This document shows, piece by piece, positions 23,801 to 35,090 of a DNA stretch of 64,000 nt. The notes beneath the pieces are model-generated. The model had not been told where the DNA came from and did no database searches. It worked only from the letters and a program-made list of their open reading frames with translations. How positions within the stretch are numbered: the first letter of the stretch is position 1; each line of letters starts with the position of its first letter. This DNA is from Aporrectodea caliginosa. Taxonomy: Eukaryota; Annelida; Clitellata; Crassiclitellata; Lumbricidae. A program made the translations under genes and the position numbers. Where the stretch lies: contig JACEVL010000467.1 of the NCBI GenBank assembly GCA_020284085.1, positions 1,385,001-1,449,000 on the forward strand, written 5' to 3'.

Positions 23801-26800
23801 ATGGTCTTTTAAGCGTTGTGATGCTATTGGTGCTTATGGTCTAGGTTTATATGAAAGGTTCAACGACCTGAAGAAGAAGAAGCCCGCGCTGAAGACTCTA
23901 CTGGCCGTCGGGGGTTGGAATCTCGGGTCGGCGCCCTTCACTCAGGTCGTTGCCTCAGCTGATTCAAGGAAGGTCTTCATCGATCAAGCGATCCCTTATC
24001 TGCGGAACCGCAGCTTCGATGGCCTTGACCTCGACTGGGAGTATCCGGGACAGAGGGGGAGTCCTCCCGAAGACAAGGGAAGATTTGTCCTCTTTCTACA
24101 GGTACTTGTCGACGATTTGGTCGGTGAATGGATGGATGGGTGGATGGATGGATGAACCTATAGTTCAGCGGATGGATGGTGAATAGAGATTGTGATTGGG
24201 TATGTGAGTGTTGAATAATGGATTGCTGGATAGATAGATGTGTGCTTGGATGGGTCATTGGGTTGAGTATAAGGAGGGAGGTAACGACTGACGGTGGTCG
24301 GATGCTTTGGTAAATGGGTCGATTGACAGAAAACGGGTATTAATGGATTAATGAACAATGACTGTACGAACGGACGGACTGACGGATATTATGTTAAAAC
24401 AGCTGCGTCAGTTAAGAAAGCCGCTGCAATAGACCTGACGATTGACAATTTGTGTTTCCTAATCAGGAACTCCAGAAAGCCTTTGCAGATGAATCATCTT
24501 CCACTGGAAAACCCCGACTACTTCTGACTGCTGCTGTTCCTGCTGGAAAAGACAATATCGATGTTGGATACGATGTTCCTGCTGTTTCCAGGTCGGTTTG
24601 AGACACAACCACTTGCATGTGTGTCTGTCTGTTTTTCTAACTGACTATTTTGACTTCCTAGGTGTCTGTCTAACTCTCTATTTGACTGTCCGTCTCGCGG
24701 ACACTGTCTGGTCTGTGTGTTTTCTGACTTCATTTTCTTAGACTCGGCATATGATGTTATTTGTTTGTTAGCCTTCTCCATCGCCCTCTGAACTCTCCAC
24801 TGACATTCTAAGGTCGAAAGTACTCATTATAGTTGAATTGGCTAAGGGGCAAAAGTTTAGCGCAAACATATTGAAACAAATTTCTGTCCTGGCGGGGATT
24901 TGGACCTTGGCAGTTCAGCATACAAACCACTAGAACTATCTTTTAATAGGTAAAAACATATACTTAGTTAAATACAGTTATATTTATGTAGTCATGTAGG
25001 CCTACTAACTAAGACGTGCTGTTCTTACTATATAATATTATGTATAATAATTACAAATATAAACGGAAATATAATTATACCGGTACTGCATTGTATTAAT
25101 TCCTCGTGTCTTTATCGTAATCGTAATCTCCAACATTTCTAAAGCGCTCCTCTAAAGCTAAGCGCAGGGCATCAGCTTATTCACGAGCGTGTTCGGGTCT
25201 ATAACATCTGGTGACGCATCGTTTCCCCATCGAGTTCTTCTTTGTCGTCTGAATTGGCTTGGTTTTTTCTGTTGCCATTGACGATGTGTTTCCCTACGTG
25301 TATTCATCTTGGCTCAGCTTTCGTTTTGAGCAATCTTTAGGAATATTATTCATTATAAATTATATCATTTGCATCACATAATCATTAAAATATGAGCATA
25401 TTCTCAGTATAGCTTTGTTTATACTTTAACGACCAATTGGTCTGTTCGGTAGAGCTGTCTTTATATAAACCAACGGCTACAGGTCCGCGTCTACAGAACT
25501 GAGAAACTAAATCTTAGAAATCTGAAGAAATTCTTTGTCTCGATCCTTCTATTCGGATTTTCTGACCTTGAGCGCTTTATGAGTGCGATAAAGAAGCGAA
25601 TTAAGAAATAAATAAGTAACTTGGGCATAAACGAGGAATCACATAGATAAATATGAGAATAGGTGATCAATAAATAATAATAAATCTGTATGTATTTGCT
25701 GATGTTGGTTTGTTGACCTTGCAGTGCCCTAGACTTTCTGACTGTGATGGGGTACGATCTCCACGGCAGCTGGGAAACGTGGACTGGTCTAAACAGCCCT
25801 CTCTACCCTCTTCCTTCCGAATCTGGAATAAATGCCACACTGAACCAGGTAAGGCGGCGACTCTTTCCATCCCTTCGGTAACTACCTGATTGCGTTTGGG
25901 CTGGTCAAGTACCTTACGTTTCAAGCTTACCATAGCTATCCTAATCTTACCCTTCCATATTTTGTCTAAATTTACATTGCCTTTAATTGATTAGATAGAT
26001 GGATGGTCTTGAATTATAGGTTGATTATTTATTAGTTGTTACCAATTAATTAATATTTTATTTTTAAACTAATTATTTATTAACTAGTTAATTATTGCCC
26101 GAGAGTGTAGTGATTAGCGTGCTGGACTGTCAATCGAAAAGTCTGGAGTTCAAATCGCCGCCATGGCACAAAGTGGGTTCGGGATTTCTGCTCCATTTGC
26201 GCCCTTAGCCTATTCAGCTATAATGAGTACACTGAAGGTACACTGTCGGTGGGACGATGAGACGGTGAAGGAGATAACTGACCACCCGCCCTCATATGCT
26301 CAGGCTAAAAAAATGAAGTCGCTAACACTTCATACCCATGGCTGCCTCGAGGCTAGCTTAAAGGACTGTTCTTCTTCGTCTAATTATTAATTAACAATTA
26401 ATTGAATACTTAATAATTAAACTATTGAATTATGATTATTAGTCTCAAATAATTGCCGTCTACAGATAAGTCGTTCATCATTTCGCTCATTCTTTGAGAT
26501 CTGCTGCGTTATTCCTAAACGAACGATGCGTGTTAAATGCATTCTTTCAATATACGTTGGTTTTTAGGACTGGGCGATTAACTACTGGAAGTCGAAGGGA
26601 GCCCCGTTGAATAAGTTAGTGCTCGGTGTGGCCTCCTATGGCCGATCGTTCACCCTTTCTAACCCGAAAGACGATAACATTGGTGCTCCGTCCACTGGAC
26701 CTGGTCAGGCCGGTCAATACACGAGAGAGGCTGGATTCCTCTCCTACTACGAGGTAACGTCATCGCCTAATCCAATAGTGGAGCAGCATAAATCAGCAGA

Positions 26801-29522
26801 GGGTATAAAATCAAATAGCATGTATTTTAATTAAACAATACAATGCATTAAAATGGGGACAGGTCAATTCACTATATCGGATCCGAACAGCTTAGACCAG
26901 ATTAGCTTATTATAGATTACGTTTAGCTTTTAGTGATTCTGATGAAACTGTTAAGTAAACTTTATTTTATAGATCTGCCAGAATGTTCGCAGTGGTTGGA
27001 AGAGTGTTTACCAGCCTATTCAGAAAGGTGTCTGCGCCTTCCAAGGGAACCAGTGGGTCGGATACGATGACCTCCAAAGCATTCAAGTCAAAGTATGTTA
27101 CTCAACCGTCTTCTTACCAGAAAGGAAGTTTAATGTCTGCCTTTGTATTGCAAGCTGTCTGTTCTTTTTCAATTCAATTCAAATTATTTTATTGCAACCA
27201 AATTATTACAGTAAATCAGAGAATATGAACAAACAAAATACACTGGCAACAAAGGGAGGCCCAAAAGGGATGGAGATCCCGCTAAGGAGGGTCACCCATG
27301 TAGCAATTTCCCAAAAACAATTATGAGGTAAGGCAATAGAAGAAATAAAAATAGAACCAGTTGGTGACTAGGTGCAACTAGCAATAAATTGTTAAGAAAC
27401 AAGTGATATGACGATCGATTAACTACTGGAACTCGAAGGGAGAACCGTTAAATAAGTTAGTGCTATGCACCAACTTCCTATGGCAGATCGTTCACCCTTT
27501 CTAACCCGAAGAGACGATAACATAGGTGCTCTCGTCCACTGGACCTGGTCAGGCCGGTCAATACACGGAAAGAGGCTGGATTCCTCTCCTACTACGAGTA
27601 ACGTCATCGCCTAATTTGATAGTAGAGCAGCATAAATCAGAATGGTATTTAATCAAATAGCATGTATTTTATTCCTACAATACAATGCATTAAAATCGGA
27701 GGATGTGGGTCAATTCACTATATCGGAGCCGAGGGACTTAGACCATGATTAGCTTATTATAGATTACGTTTAGCTTTTAGTGATTCTGATGAAACTGTTA
27801 AGTAAACTTTATTTTATAGATCTGCCAGAATGTTCGCAGTGGTTGGAAGAGTGTCTACCAGCCTATTCAGAAAGGTGTCTGCGCCTTCCAAGGGAACCAG
27901 TGGGTCGGATACGACGACATCCAAAGCATTCAAGTCAAAGTATGTTACTCAACCGTCTTCTTGCCAGAAAGGAAGTTTAATGTCTGCCTTTAAGAATGCA
28001 TGCTTTTGTTGCTTTACTGTCCACGATTTGCATCCATGTAAAATACTATAAGTGTATGCTGTCTAAACGGCCTGGTGAAGAAGAGTTTGACATCCACTCG
28101 TTTTAAAAACCAGTGGCAATAGTGTTTTTGAGGCGTTTCTTGAAGAAAGATAAAGGTTCAAGTAATAGGAGGAACATTGGTATAGTCGGTTCCAATCTTT
28201 GGGGCAGAAACACGAAATGCACGAGGCCTACTAGAAGATCGCAGATTGCACAGAGGAATGCAGAGAGAAACCAGTAGTTGAATGTAGGTAGCAGGTTGAT
28301 AACATTTATTTAACGACGCCGTCATAACGACGATGATTGGCGTCTTGTAGGTAGCAGTGCTCGTTGAGGGTTTTATAGGTCAGACAGACCGCTCTAAATC
28401 TTACTCTGAATTCTACAGGAAGCCAATGCAACTGAGCGAGTTATGGAACGGTTTGTACGTGAAGATGTACACGGTACCATTCCGCTGCCACCACCTGATC
28501 CTCCTCCTATCTCACCCTTTTCCGTCCCTATAGTCAGTATACTCGTCTCAATTTCTCCAACCGATCCGCGAGCCACACTGTACTTCGTCTGTGGAATGAT
28601 CTTCCCATGAATTTCGCATTTTCTCGGTTTCCTCACCAATATCGCCGCTCACCCACTGTCATCTGCCACAGTCTCCAGCAGTTATCAATTCCAGGAGCTT
28701 TCCACTCCAAATTGAAGTACCACATTCAAGAATTCCTACCTCAATGGACTCAATCTCTTCCAAGCTTTCTCTATCTCAATGAAACCAGCCTTAGCATCAG
28801 CAATGTCTCGTCTCTCTGGCAACTAGACTTGGACTTCCACTGGATATCGATCTCTGGACAACCCCTTTGTTGTGCGACGCAGCGCTCGTGAATGAGCTGG
28901 TTCACAACGCTTAGCTTAAGAGTAGTGAATTAGAAAATTGAAGTTTACCATTACAATCACAACACAAGCCAGAGAATCCTGAATGGGTTGAAGCCTAGTG
29001 AATTCCGGATCTGATAGCTATCGGCGAAACTCGAGCTGGCATAATCGAGGCGAGATCAGACAAGGGAGCGGCCTATGATTTCTGACATGTCTTTGGTAAG
29101 AGCAGTCCTGATACTACGTTTAACCCCCATGTGATAGAAACACAGACTCATAACACATATATAGTGCCCAATGCTAGGCCATATAAAATTTTTAATTATG
29201 TGCAGCAATGTCGAGTGTCAAGTTCTTGGGCGTAAAAGTTCGAAAGAGGATTATTGAATTCTGCATACAGGATATATATATATGTATATAATATGCATAG
29301 TTATATATAATCAGTGCCTTTATATGCATATACAATTATACATTTACATAATGCATATAAAAGGCACTGGTGATTGTTTTCTTTTAGGCCGAATACATAC
29401 GAGACAAGCAGTTGGCTGGAGCGATGTTCTGGAGTCTCGACAACGATGATTTCAGCGGAGACTTCTGCGGCCAAGGGACCTATCCTCTGCTTCGCAAGAT
29501 CGCAACAGTTCTAGGAGTCTAG
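20812..29522 (+). CDS. GH18 chitinase, predicted catalytically active
   Basis: Eight exons join in frame to 428 aa: 20812-20956, 21855-22049, 23845-24101, 24467-24591, 25725-25848, 26568-26753, 26973-27092 (or the alternative 27820-27939) and 29388-29522. All introns are GT-AG. The signal peptide is [20 protein letters not shown] with likely cleavage near FA-DA. GH18 barrel landmarks are [24 protein letters not shown], the complete catalytic motif [12 protein letters not shown] (Glu179, codon 24039-24041), [10 protein letters not shown] and [11 protein letters not shown]. Family knowledge: hydrolysis of beta-1,4 N-acetylglucosamine polymers, secreted. No chitin-binding domain is encoded. The product is six residues shorter at its end than the paralog because a short insertion before 29520 creates TAG. 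Exons 6-7 are partly duplicated downstream. SINEs and a hAT relic lie only in introns. Confidence 0.85.
22168..22432. repeat. Tandem duplication of ~165 bp in intron 2
   Basis: Two copies of a segment containing AGGAGAAATAATTGGAAATT and TTTGGCTGATTATCTTTTAA, separated by AT-rich TATTATAATAT repeats. Noncoding. Confidence 0.8.
22562..22780 (-). mobile_element. hAT transposase C-terminal fragment
   Basis: A 72-codon minus-strand frame contains [39 protein letters not shown] and a final [11 protein letters not shown]. This matches the hAT dimerisation region (ERSFSxLxxIKxyLR...LsnLailSIE). It lies antisense in intron 2 of the active chitinase gene. Only the C-terminus is present, so it is inactive. 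Confidence 0.8.
23047..23465. repeat. Tandem duplication of ~247 bp in intron 2
   Basis: AATCGTTGA...GTGTGTACCTTTGCTC, CTGTTTATGTGTCTCT and CAGTCGGTCAGTG recur 247 bp apart with moderate divergence. Noncoding. Confidence 0.75.
24724..24940 (-). mobile_element. SINE family A, copy 2 (degraded)
   Basis: Minus-strand copy in intron 4: body from GACTTCATTTTCTTAGAC and a tRNA-like head near 24885-24940 with a weakened B box. It occupies the same intron as copy 1 in the paralog. The two could be one ancestral insertion duplicated with the gene. Confidence 0.65.
26093..26390 (+). mobile_element. SINE family A, copy 3
   Basis: Plus-strand copy in intron 5. Head: GTAGTGATTAGCGTGCTGGA and GAGTTCAAATCGCC. 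Body: ATGAGACGGTGAAGGAG and ACCACCCGCCCTCATATGC. 3' end: CTAGCTTAAAGGACTGTTCT and a short TTCTTCG run. The open frame over it is not a gene. Confidence 0.8.
27411..27990 (+). repeat. Imperfect second copy of chitinase exons 6 and 7
   Basis: Matches 26568-27148. The exon-6 copy (27411-27598) has several one-base indels, a scrambled stretch where LGVA should be encoded, and lost phase, so it cannot replace exon 6. The exon-7 copy (27820-27939) is clean, 120 bp and phase 0 at both ends, with AG before and GTATGT after. It differs from 26973-27092 by one residue (Ile for Leu after DD). The indel pattern suggests either a decayed duplication or an uncorrected assembly join. Confidence 0.75.
28130..28440. 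repeat. Interspersed repeat with a nested insertion (intron 7)
   Basis: GGCGTTTCTTGAAGAAAGA and nearby sequence match 8508-8600 in intron 7 of the paralog. The piece is interrupted at 28295-28345 by a 51-bp insert. Confidence 0.55.
28283..28357. mobile_element. 51-bp insertion flanked by 12-bp direct repeats
   Basis: TGTAGGTAGCAG at 28283-28294 and 28346-28357 flank 51 bp whose core TTTATTTAACGACGCCGTCA and GACGATGATTGGCGTC matches the exon-6 insertion at 7100-7151. The left end differs between copies and the right end is shared, as expected if this is a 3'-end retroposon fragment in minus orientation. Confidence 0.7.
28450..28780 (+). mobile_element. LINE C-terminal remnant (intron 7)
   Basis: Across two frames, [20 protein letters not shown] resembles the RxFSVxxxxLWNxLP motif at the end of CR1-type proteins. 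Decayed, with a frame change near 28600. Confidence 0.4.
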
Positions 29523-30224
29523 GACTGCCAGCCAATTCTCACGCCTAACCATGATTACTTTTTCAACTGAATCTTCAGACTTTATGCCAACGTTCAGCCT
29601 TACACTGAATGTGCTTTATGAATATGTTTGCGTGCTTTTTTATAACTAGCTAATAGTTATGTATTAGATGGAATTTTATATTTTTAATTTTTATTTATTT
29701 CTAGTATAGGCCTAAATTGCCTAGCTGGTTTCGATCAGGTTTCTCAAATGGACAATGATTTTTAGAACGGTTTCGGTTTCGCTTGCAGTGACCATCAGTT
29801 GATGCTTTGTGCAATATGTTAGCAGCGCTATAGATGTTATTAGAACAGAACATAATATCATAGATTGGATCAAATTTCTTTAAATTAGATTAGATTGGAT
29901 ATCGTCATGTGTCAAAAGCCATGCTGAGTTACAGTAGTCTGCGTCGCAACTAGGCTTAAACCGTGTTCGTTCCATAGATGTAAAAAGATTTTCTATTTGT
30001 AATTCTTTCTCTTTAGATTTATCCACTTTATCGTTTTTCAGTTTCGAGATCTTGTTTACTATGGTTGTTTTGTAAGATTTTTCCTGTAACCTATTTTCAA
30101 ACACTACATTTTAAAATTAAATTTACACTACAAACGGAGCATTTGCCGGAATAGGCCCTCGTATAGGCCTACTCCAGGATATTTAAGTTATAGTAGGCTA
30201 CTGTTATAAGCAGTCTTCTGTTGG

Positions 30225-30485
30225 TTCTCTGGGCAGGTTCGTTCGTCCAATGCCACCATTCGTCACGGTGTCTGGCTCTCTCCTTCAACTTGCTCTAACC
30301 CTTCTTCATCATATTGTTTGGCTATTACGGACTTGATTTGATATAGCGCCGGTGTTAAGCTGGTCTCCCTGACGTGGCTTTTGTGGGCGCTGAGAAATTG
30401 TCGAAGATTTACATGTACATTACATTACATTACATTACATCCAGTCCAATAACATCATTCTGGGTCTTCCTCTTGTCTTCTTACC
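30225..30485 (-). mobile_element. LINE C-terminus, 3' part (minus strand)
   Basis: Minus-strand reading gives KKTRGRPRMMLLDWM next to the hAT element and, after a (TACAT)n patch, RARHRDEWWHWTNEPAQ. Together with 31646-31885 it is one LINE copy split by the hAT insertion. It is related to the copy at 54599-55713, which ends [11 protein letters not shown]. Confidence 0.6.
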
Positions 30486-31637
30486 CAGGGCCGGCCTTAG
30501 GCACAGGCAACGCAGGCAATTGCCTAGGGCGCCAGAATCTAGGGGCGCCATTTCGACAAAAAATGTGTTTTAACAATATTATGTCTTCCACTTTAAATCC
30601 ATTTTTCAGTTACAATGATTATTTTCATTTGAATTCAAAACTTTCGATTACGGAACAAATTTAAAATTATTGATTTCATTGCACTTTTCACGTATTACAA
30701 TGTTAACACCGCACAAATTTTATTTTTACCATTTAAATTCAATTCAAGTCCAAGTTCTCTAGTTTGTGTCCGTCCGTAAATCTGATACGGACATAGTGAC
30801 ATCTTTCGACTCAAAATGTCAACAATTGAAGAAATATTGTAGTAGGCCTATATTAAATCTATACATGCCTATCTTTAATTTTGTTGACTGCCGAGCAGAC
30901 ATCGCAGATGCATAAATTAGTTAGGCCTAAGTTGGTTATCTGTAAAAATCTGTACATTTACATTTTAATAAGTTTTCTTAAATAGGCCTATATCTTAATC
31001 AATTTATAGTTTCGATCTGATAAAATTACAAATTTTATTTTAAAAATTATGTAAAACCCTCTGAAGCGTCGGAAGTTGTTGGGTAGGCCTACTTAAAATT
31101 GTAAGAGAAAAACAAAGAACAGAAGTTAGTATCAAAAAGCAAAACGATGGCATTCCAGCTATTTCAACAAACTTGAAACTACTTTAGCTGACAGTGTTAG
31201 CAGTCAGTCATCGGCTATAGTAATTCGTTTGTAATATATTAATATTGCAGGTATTTGCTCAAATAATGGTCTCAGGCTCTCAGCATTATTGTGTTTTGAT
31301 AAACTGAAACCTGATGGGCAAAAACTATAAGCAGAAAAAGATTATTGATACTTCAACAAAATAATTTTAAAAAAATATTTTTTGTCTTGTTTCGGTAATT
31401 CGAATTTTTCGATAATTCGAAGTGTTTTTGCTTCTTACCATTACCCCAAAATTTAAATTATCCAGGGTTGAGTGTACTAATAAAAAATACTAAATAACTC
31501 AGTTGAGCGTAGGGGCCTAATGTTCTAGCTGGTTCATCATTGGGTTGTGACATGCATGGGTGGACAGTGAGGTTTGGATCAGAGGGCGCCAAGTCTATGT
31601 TTTGCCTTGGGCGCCATTTGGGCTAGGGCCGGCCCTG
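30486..31637. mobile_element. Non-autonomous hAT-type element, 1152 bp
   Basis: Starts CAGGGCCGGCCTTAGG and ends CTAGGGCCGGCCCTG (inverted). It is flanked by a perfect 8-bp duplication TTCTTACC at 30478-30485 and 31638-31645. Subterminal GGGCGCC blocks occur at both ends. The interior is AT-rich with no transposase. Confidence 0.9.
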
Positions 31638-31645
31638 TTCTTACC

Positions 31646-31885
31646 CCCATTCTTCCCTCAATTGTAGTCCATAAAATATGAGGTCCAGCCATTTTCTTTG
31701 TCGGCTTCTGTCATGGATATTTTTTCGTTCACCATTTGTAGTATCTCTTTCTTTGTCCTGCGTTCCATCCAGCTGATTCTCTGCATCCTTCGTTATATCC
31801 ACACCTGGAAGGCATCCAATCTCTGGATGTCTTCTTCCTTCATGGTCCGTGTTTCCTATCCATCTAGCGCTTATTTTGATAACTA
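31646..31885 (-). mobile_element. LINE C-terminus, 5' part (minus strand)
   Basis: The minus strand encodes ETRTMKEEDIQRLDAFQVWI, a stop, then RRMQRISWMERRTKKEILQM. This is homologous to TMRKADIRRLEAFEMWTWRR and onward in the LINE at 55 kb. It was contiguous with 30225-30485 before the hAT insertion. Confidence 0.65.
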
Positions 31886-32227
31886 CTCCAGGAGCTGGAA
31901 TCTAACAGATCTAGGTAAGTAAGTAAGCATATCCATTATTGAAAACAAAACTGCTAACCACACTTTGGTGTACATAGTTCGTGAGCTAGGTAAATAAGTA
32001 AATTTAAGTATAAAGCATGCGAGTGACACAGGTTTTACGTGCTTGAGAGCGTGCCTTATAAGGCAGTCTTCTTCTGGTTCAATATCCATAAGTACACGCA
32101 TACACACAGTGATACATGCATTTTAGCAGTTGGTCTGCAGAGTTCCTGCCCTTCGAGTGTCGAGTAAACCTTAACTAAACTTAAGGTTAAGTAAGAGTCG
32201 ACGTTACCACTAATGGCGCTATTATTG

Positions 32228-32425
32228 TGGGGCGCGGTGGTGTAGGGGTATGTTCGGTGCCTTGCAGCCGGAGGGTTGCGGGTTCGAATCCACCTCAAGC
32301 GGCCGCGTAGGGACCATGGGCAAGTCATTCACTCGCAATTACTCATTAAAAAGCGTGAAACTCCGATTCAGTGTTTTTAGTTAGTGCCTCTGAGTAGAAA
32401 TCTTAGGGGCGCTATAACAAGTGCT
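32228..32425 (+). mobile_element. tRNA-derived SINE, family B, copy 1
   Basis: GGGCGCGGTGGTGTAGGGGT (A box) and GGGTTGCGGGTTCGAATCC (B box), then GGGCAAGTCATTCACTCGCA and the 3' end GGGGCGCTATAACAAG. An inverted copy is at 58077-58287. It is not a tRNA gene: no acceptor stem closes the head. Confidence 0.8.
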
Positions 32426-32769
32426 CATACATACATTCGTATGCATTGTATATGCATACAACATACGTGCATCTATACACAAAGGTATATACATACAACA
32501 TATAGGATAATGCTCCCATTGCAATTATAATTTATGGTGGGAGGTTGCCTATTGGATGTGTTTATATTCCGCTCCTCTGTCTTTGAAACGAAGTTCCTGG
32601 ACATGTAAACCAGCGCATGGCAGGAGTTTTCTAGGACTACTCCCAGCTTACACAATGCAGTACCGAATTCGCCAATCTGTTTACTGTTTCGTTATCGGAA
32701 TCACGAATTTATATAGCGCCTCTTCAAGAGAAACTCCTCCCTACGCATAGGCCAACATATCTCGCGCAC

Positions 32770-32960
32770 TCGATGTTAGTGTAAGGGCACATGTACATGT
32801 ATAATATTATAAGCGACCACGATGTTATTTAGCAAGTTGGACAGGATAATTATACCTGGGAAATTGGGAAAATGGGAAGCTGAGAAATTTGGTAACTGGA
32901 AGGCTATTATATTCATTGCGACACTTGACCTTTGTGCCTTGAACGATAATAATAATTAAT
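32770..32960. repeat. Copy of segment upstream of second chitinase gene
   Basis: Aligns with 20040-20220 (see there). Homology stops near 32965 and no chitinase exon follows. Confidence 0.5.
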
Positions 32961-33364
32961 ACAAACTTTTTTTATTTTAGTTGAAAAATAGTTATTTTTT
33001 AACTAAAAAAATAGTTAGTGCCCATCACTGACGATTTCGAATAAAAATTTGTGGTAGGCTACATCAGCAGGCGGCTGTTTCTTGATCGTAATTCACAAGA
33101 GGTGTTTGCTCATTGTTTAAAAGTTTTATCTGCCAAAAGAATATCCAAACGTTTAGATTTTATCGTGATTTGCCCGATTCAGTATTTCCCATTAAGGTAT
33201 GATATTTGAAGACTTAAATTTTTTGTATTGTTTCGATAAAGTCAGGCAGACATTTCAGAACGTTTACCGCAGAACATATTCACTGACAGAAACCGATATT
33301 TCAAGTGCTAGCCTATCCTTTGATAGTTAGACAGTAATTTATACTCTGATGCGATATGCTTTAG

Positions 33365-33740
33365 ACAATATATGCTGATGATGTGCAGACCTACACCCAT
33401 TGCCACCCCAATTGCGGGGTGGATTGCCGTTCAGCAGATGTGCCAAGCTATGGATGCCCTTCCACTTGGTTAGCATCCAATTGCCTGCTTCTAAACGCCT
33501 CTAAGAATCATATTCATTTGTTTGGGTTGTGGTAGACAATGAGATTGGCACTAATTTAAGGACCCAGTGAAACGCCAAACAACTGCATGCTATCGTACTG
33601 TTTACCTTTGAAAGTGTCGCAACGAGCCTGATCTGCAGAACAATTTGAAAGAGTTTGGAGAATGTTTTGTTGTTGCCAAACTCTTGACTCGTTCTTCGAT
33701 TGAGTCGTGCAATGCTTACTTGGATTTTACACACTCATTT
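33365..33740 (+). mobile_element. LINE reverse-transcriptase fragment (CR1-like)
   Basis: From 33371 the frame reads YADDVQTYTHCHPN, with the catalytic YADD, and later STWLASNCLLLNASKN. After frame breaks comes KLLTRSSIESCNAYL, matching the KLVHAFVTSRLDYCN region. Decayed. Confidence 0.65.
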
Positions 33741-33764
33741 ATTTTTTGTCAATTTAGGCCTATG

Positions 33765-34035
33765 TAATGTCTAGCATGCTGGGCTGTCAATCGAGAGGTC
33801 GGGGGTTCGAATCCCTGCCAGGGCAGAAATTTCGTTCGAGATTTCTGCTCAGCGTGCTCCCTTTAGCAAACTCAGCTATGATGGTTACACTGACCGTACA
33901 CTTATAGGTAGAAAGATGAGACCGCGAGGGAGAGGACTGGTCACCCGCTCTCATATGCCGTGGCTAAGAAAATGAAGTCACTAACACTTCATACCGATGG
34001 CTACCTCTCTGGGTTAGCTTAAGAGACTGCTCTTC
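33765..34035 (+). mobile_element. SINE family A, copy 4
   Basis: Head with GCATGCTGGGCTGTCAATCG and GGGTTCGAATCCCTGCC. Body with ACCCGCTCTCATATGCCG and ATGAAGTCACTAACACTTCA. 3' end TTAGCTTAAGAGACTGCTCT runs directly into TCATCA repeats. Confidence 0.85.
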
Positions 34036-34133
34036 ATCATCATCATCATCATCATCATCATCGTCGTCGTCGTCGTCGTCGTCGTCATCGTAGTCATCAT
34101 CATCATCATCATCAGCATCAGCATCAGCATCAG

Positions 34134-34166
<33 letters not shown>

Positions 34167-34168
34167 TT
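34036..34168. repeat. (TCA/TCG)n microsatellite, SINE tail
   Basis: TCATCA, TCGTCG and CAGCAT triplets contiguous with the SINE 3' end at 34035. Confidence 0.9.
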
Positions 34169-34849
34169 GCTTGTGTAATCTTGTCTGGTCATATTGTGTA
34201 GATTTTCTTGTTATTAGTTTAGTATGTTTGACATTGTTTTATTCGATCATGTCATTGGTTGTCTGACTGTCTCATAACAGACCATGGAAATTTAAAACAA
34301 AACTATAACTATAACTGAAACTGAAAAGTAAATTGAAACTTAAATAACACGAGACTATAATTTTTAATGCGGAAGATCAGACCACTTAGACAACTGTATA
34401 AAAGATGTAGCGCCTACATTAGTATAGGCTATAGACACGTAGGCCCCTATACGAATGTATGCTTTAATGCCATACCCGTAGATTAGATTGTATAAATTAC
34501 ATAGATGAGTCCTAAAAAATAGCAGAATGACAAATTATCTACTCGAGTACAGCAATGATGTAAGGGTGTATAGTCGGGTTCTTTAGGGTTCTCTATCCGT
34601 TGCAATTATGTATTTTGCCTGTTGCAAACAATAAAATTTAGTTATAGTTATATGCATATACATATGTATGGTTCAATCCGGCAATTATGTATTTTCCGAG
34701 TTTGATATGCAATATATATAGGCCTATTATTATATATGATCTATCCTGTTAGGAATTCAATATGTATATAATATAAATTATATACTACAAAGTATATAAT
34801 AATTATATGTCGTTCTTCTTCGGACGGCGTTAAGTATTATTACGAATTT

Positions 34850-35090
34850 ATGAAGCGCTACAACTATCTAATTCCAGCCTTCGTGAGTTTCTTGTAGGGC
34901 GCTATATAAATGGCCATATACATACATACATACATACATACATACATACATGAATCGATGGCGGTGAGTAATTGTGAGTGAAGGACTTGCTAAAGGTCTC
35001 TACACAACAACTGTCTCAGAGGTTTGAGTCTCGAACCAGAACTCTCTGCATAGCAAGGCGGACGCTTTACCAATCGGCTACTATAGCCTT
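34850..35090 (-). mobile_element. tRNA-derived SINE, family D
   Basis: The minus-strand head reads TAGCCGATTGGTAAAGCG and then CTGGTTCGAGACT. Central GAGTGAAGGACTTGCTAAAG (plus strand) resembles GAGTGAAGGACTTGCCTAGG of family B at 58185. A (CATA)n tract lies at 34918-34950, then AGGGCGCTATATAAAT. Confidence 0.6.

Noticed and set aside
26163..26390. 75-codon open frame with an ATG
   Set aside because: Lies wholly inside SINE family A copy 3.
32228..32300. tRNA-like sequence with good A and B boxes
   Set aside because: No closing acceptor stem and a SINE body follows; an inverted copy at 58.1 kb has the same body. Similar heads at 5690, 9760, 26100, 33770, 35040 and 61700 were rejected as tRNA genes for the same reason.
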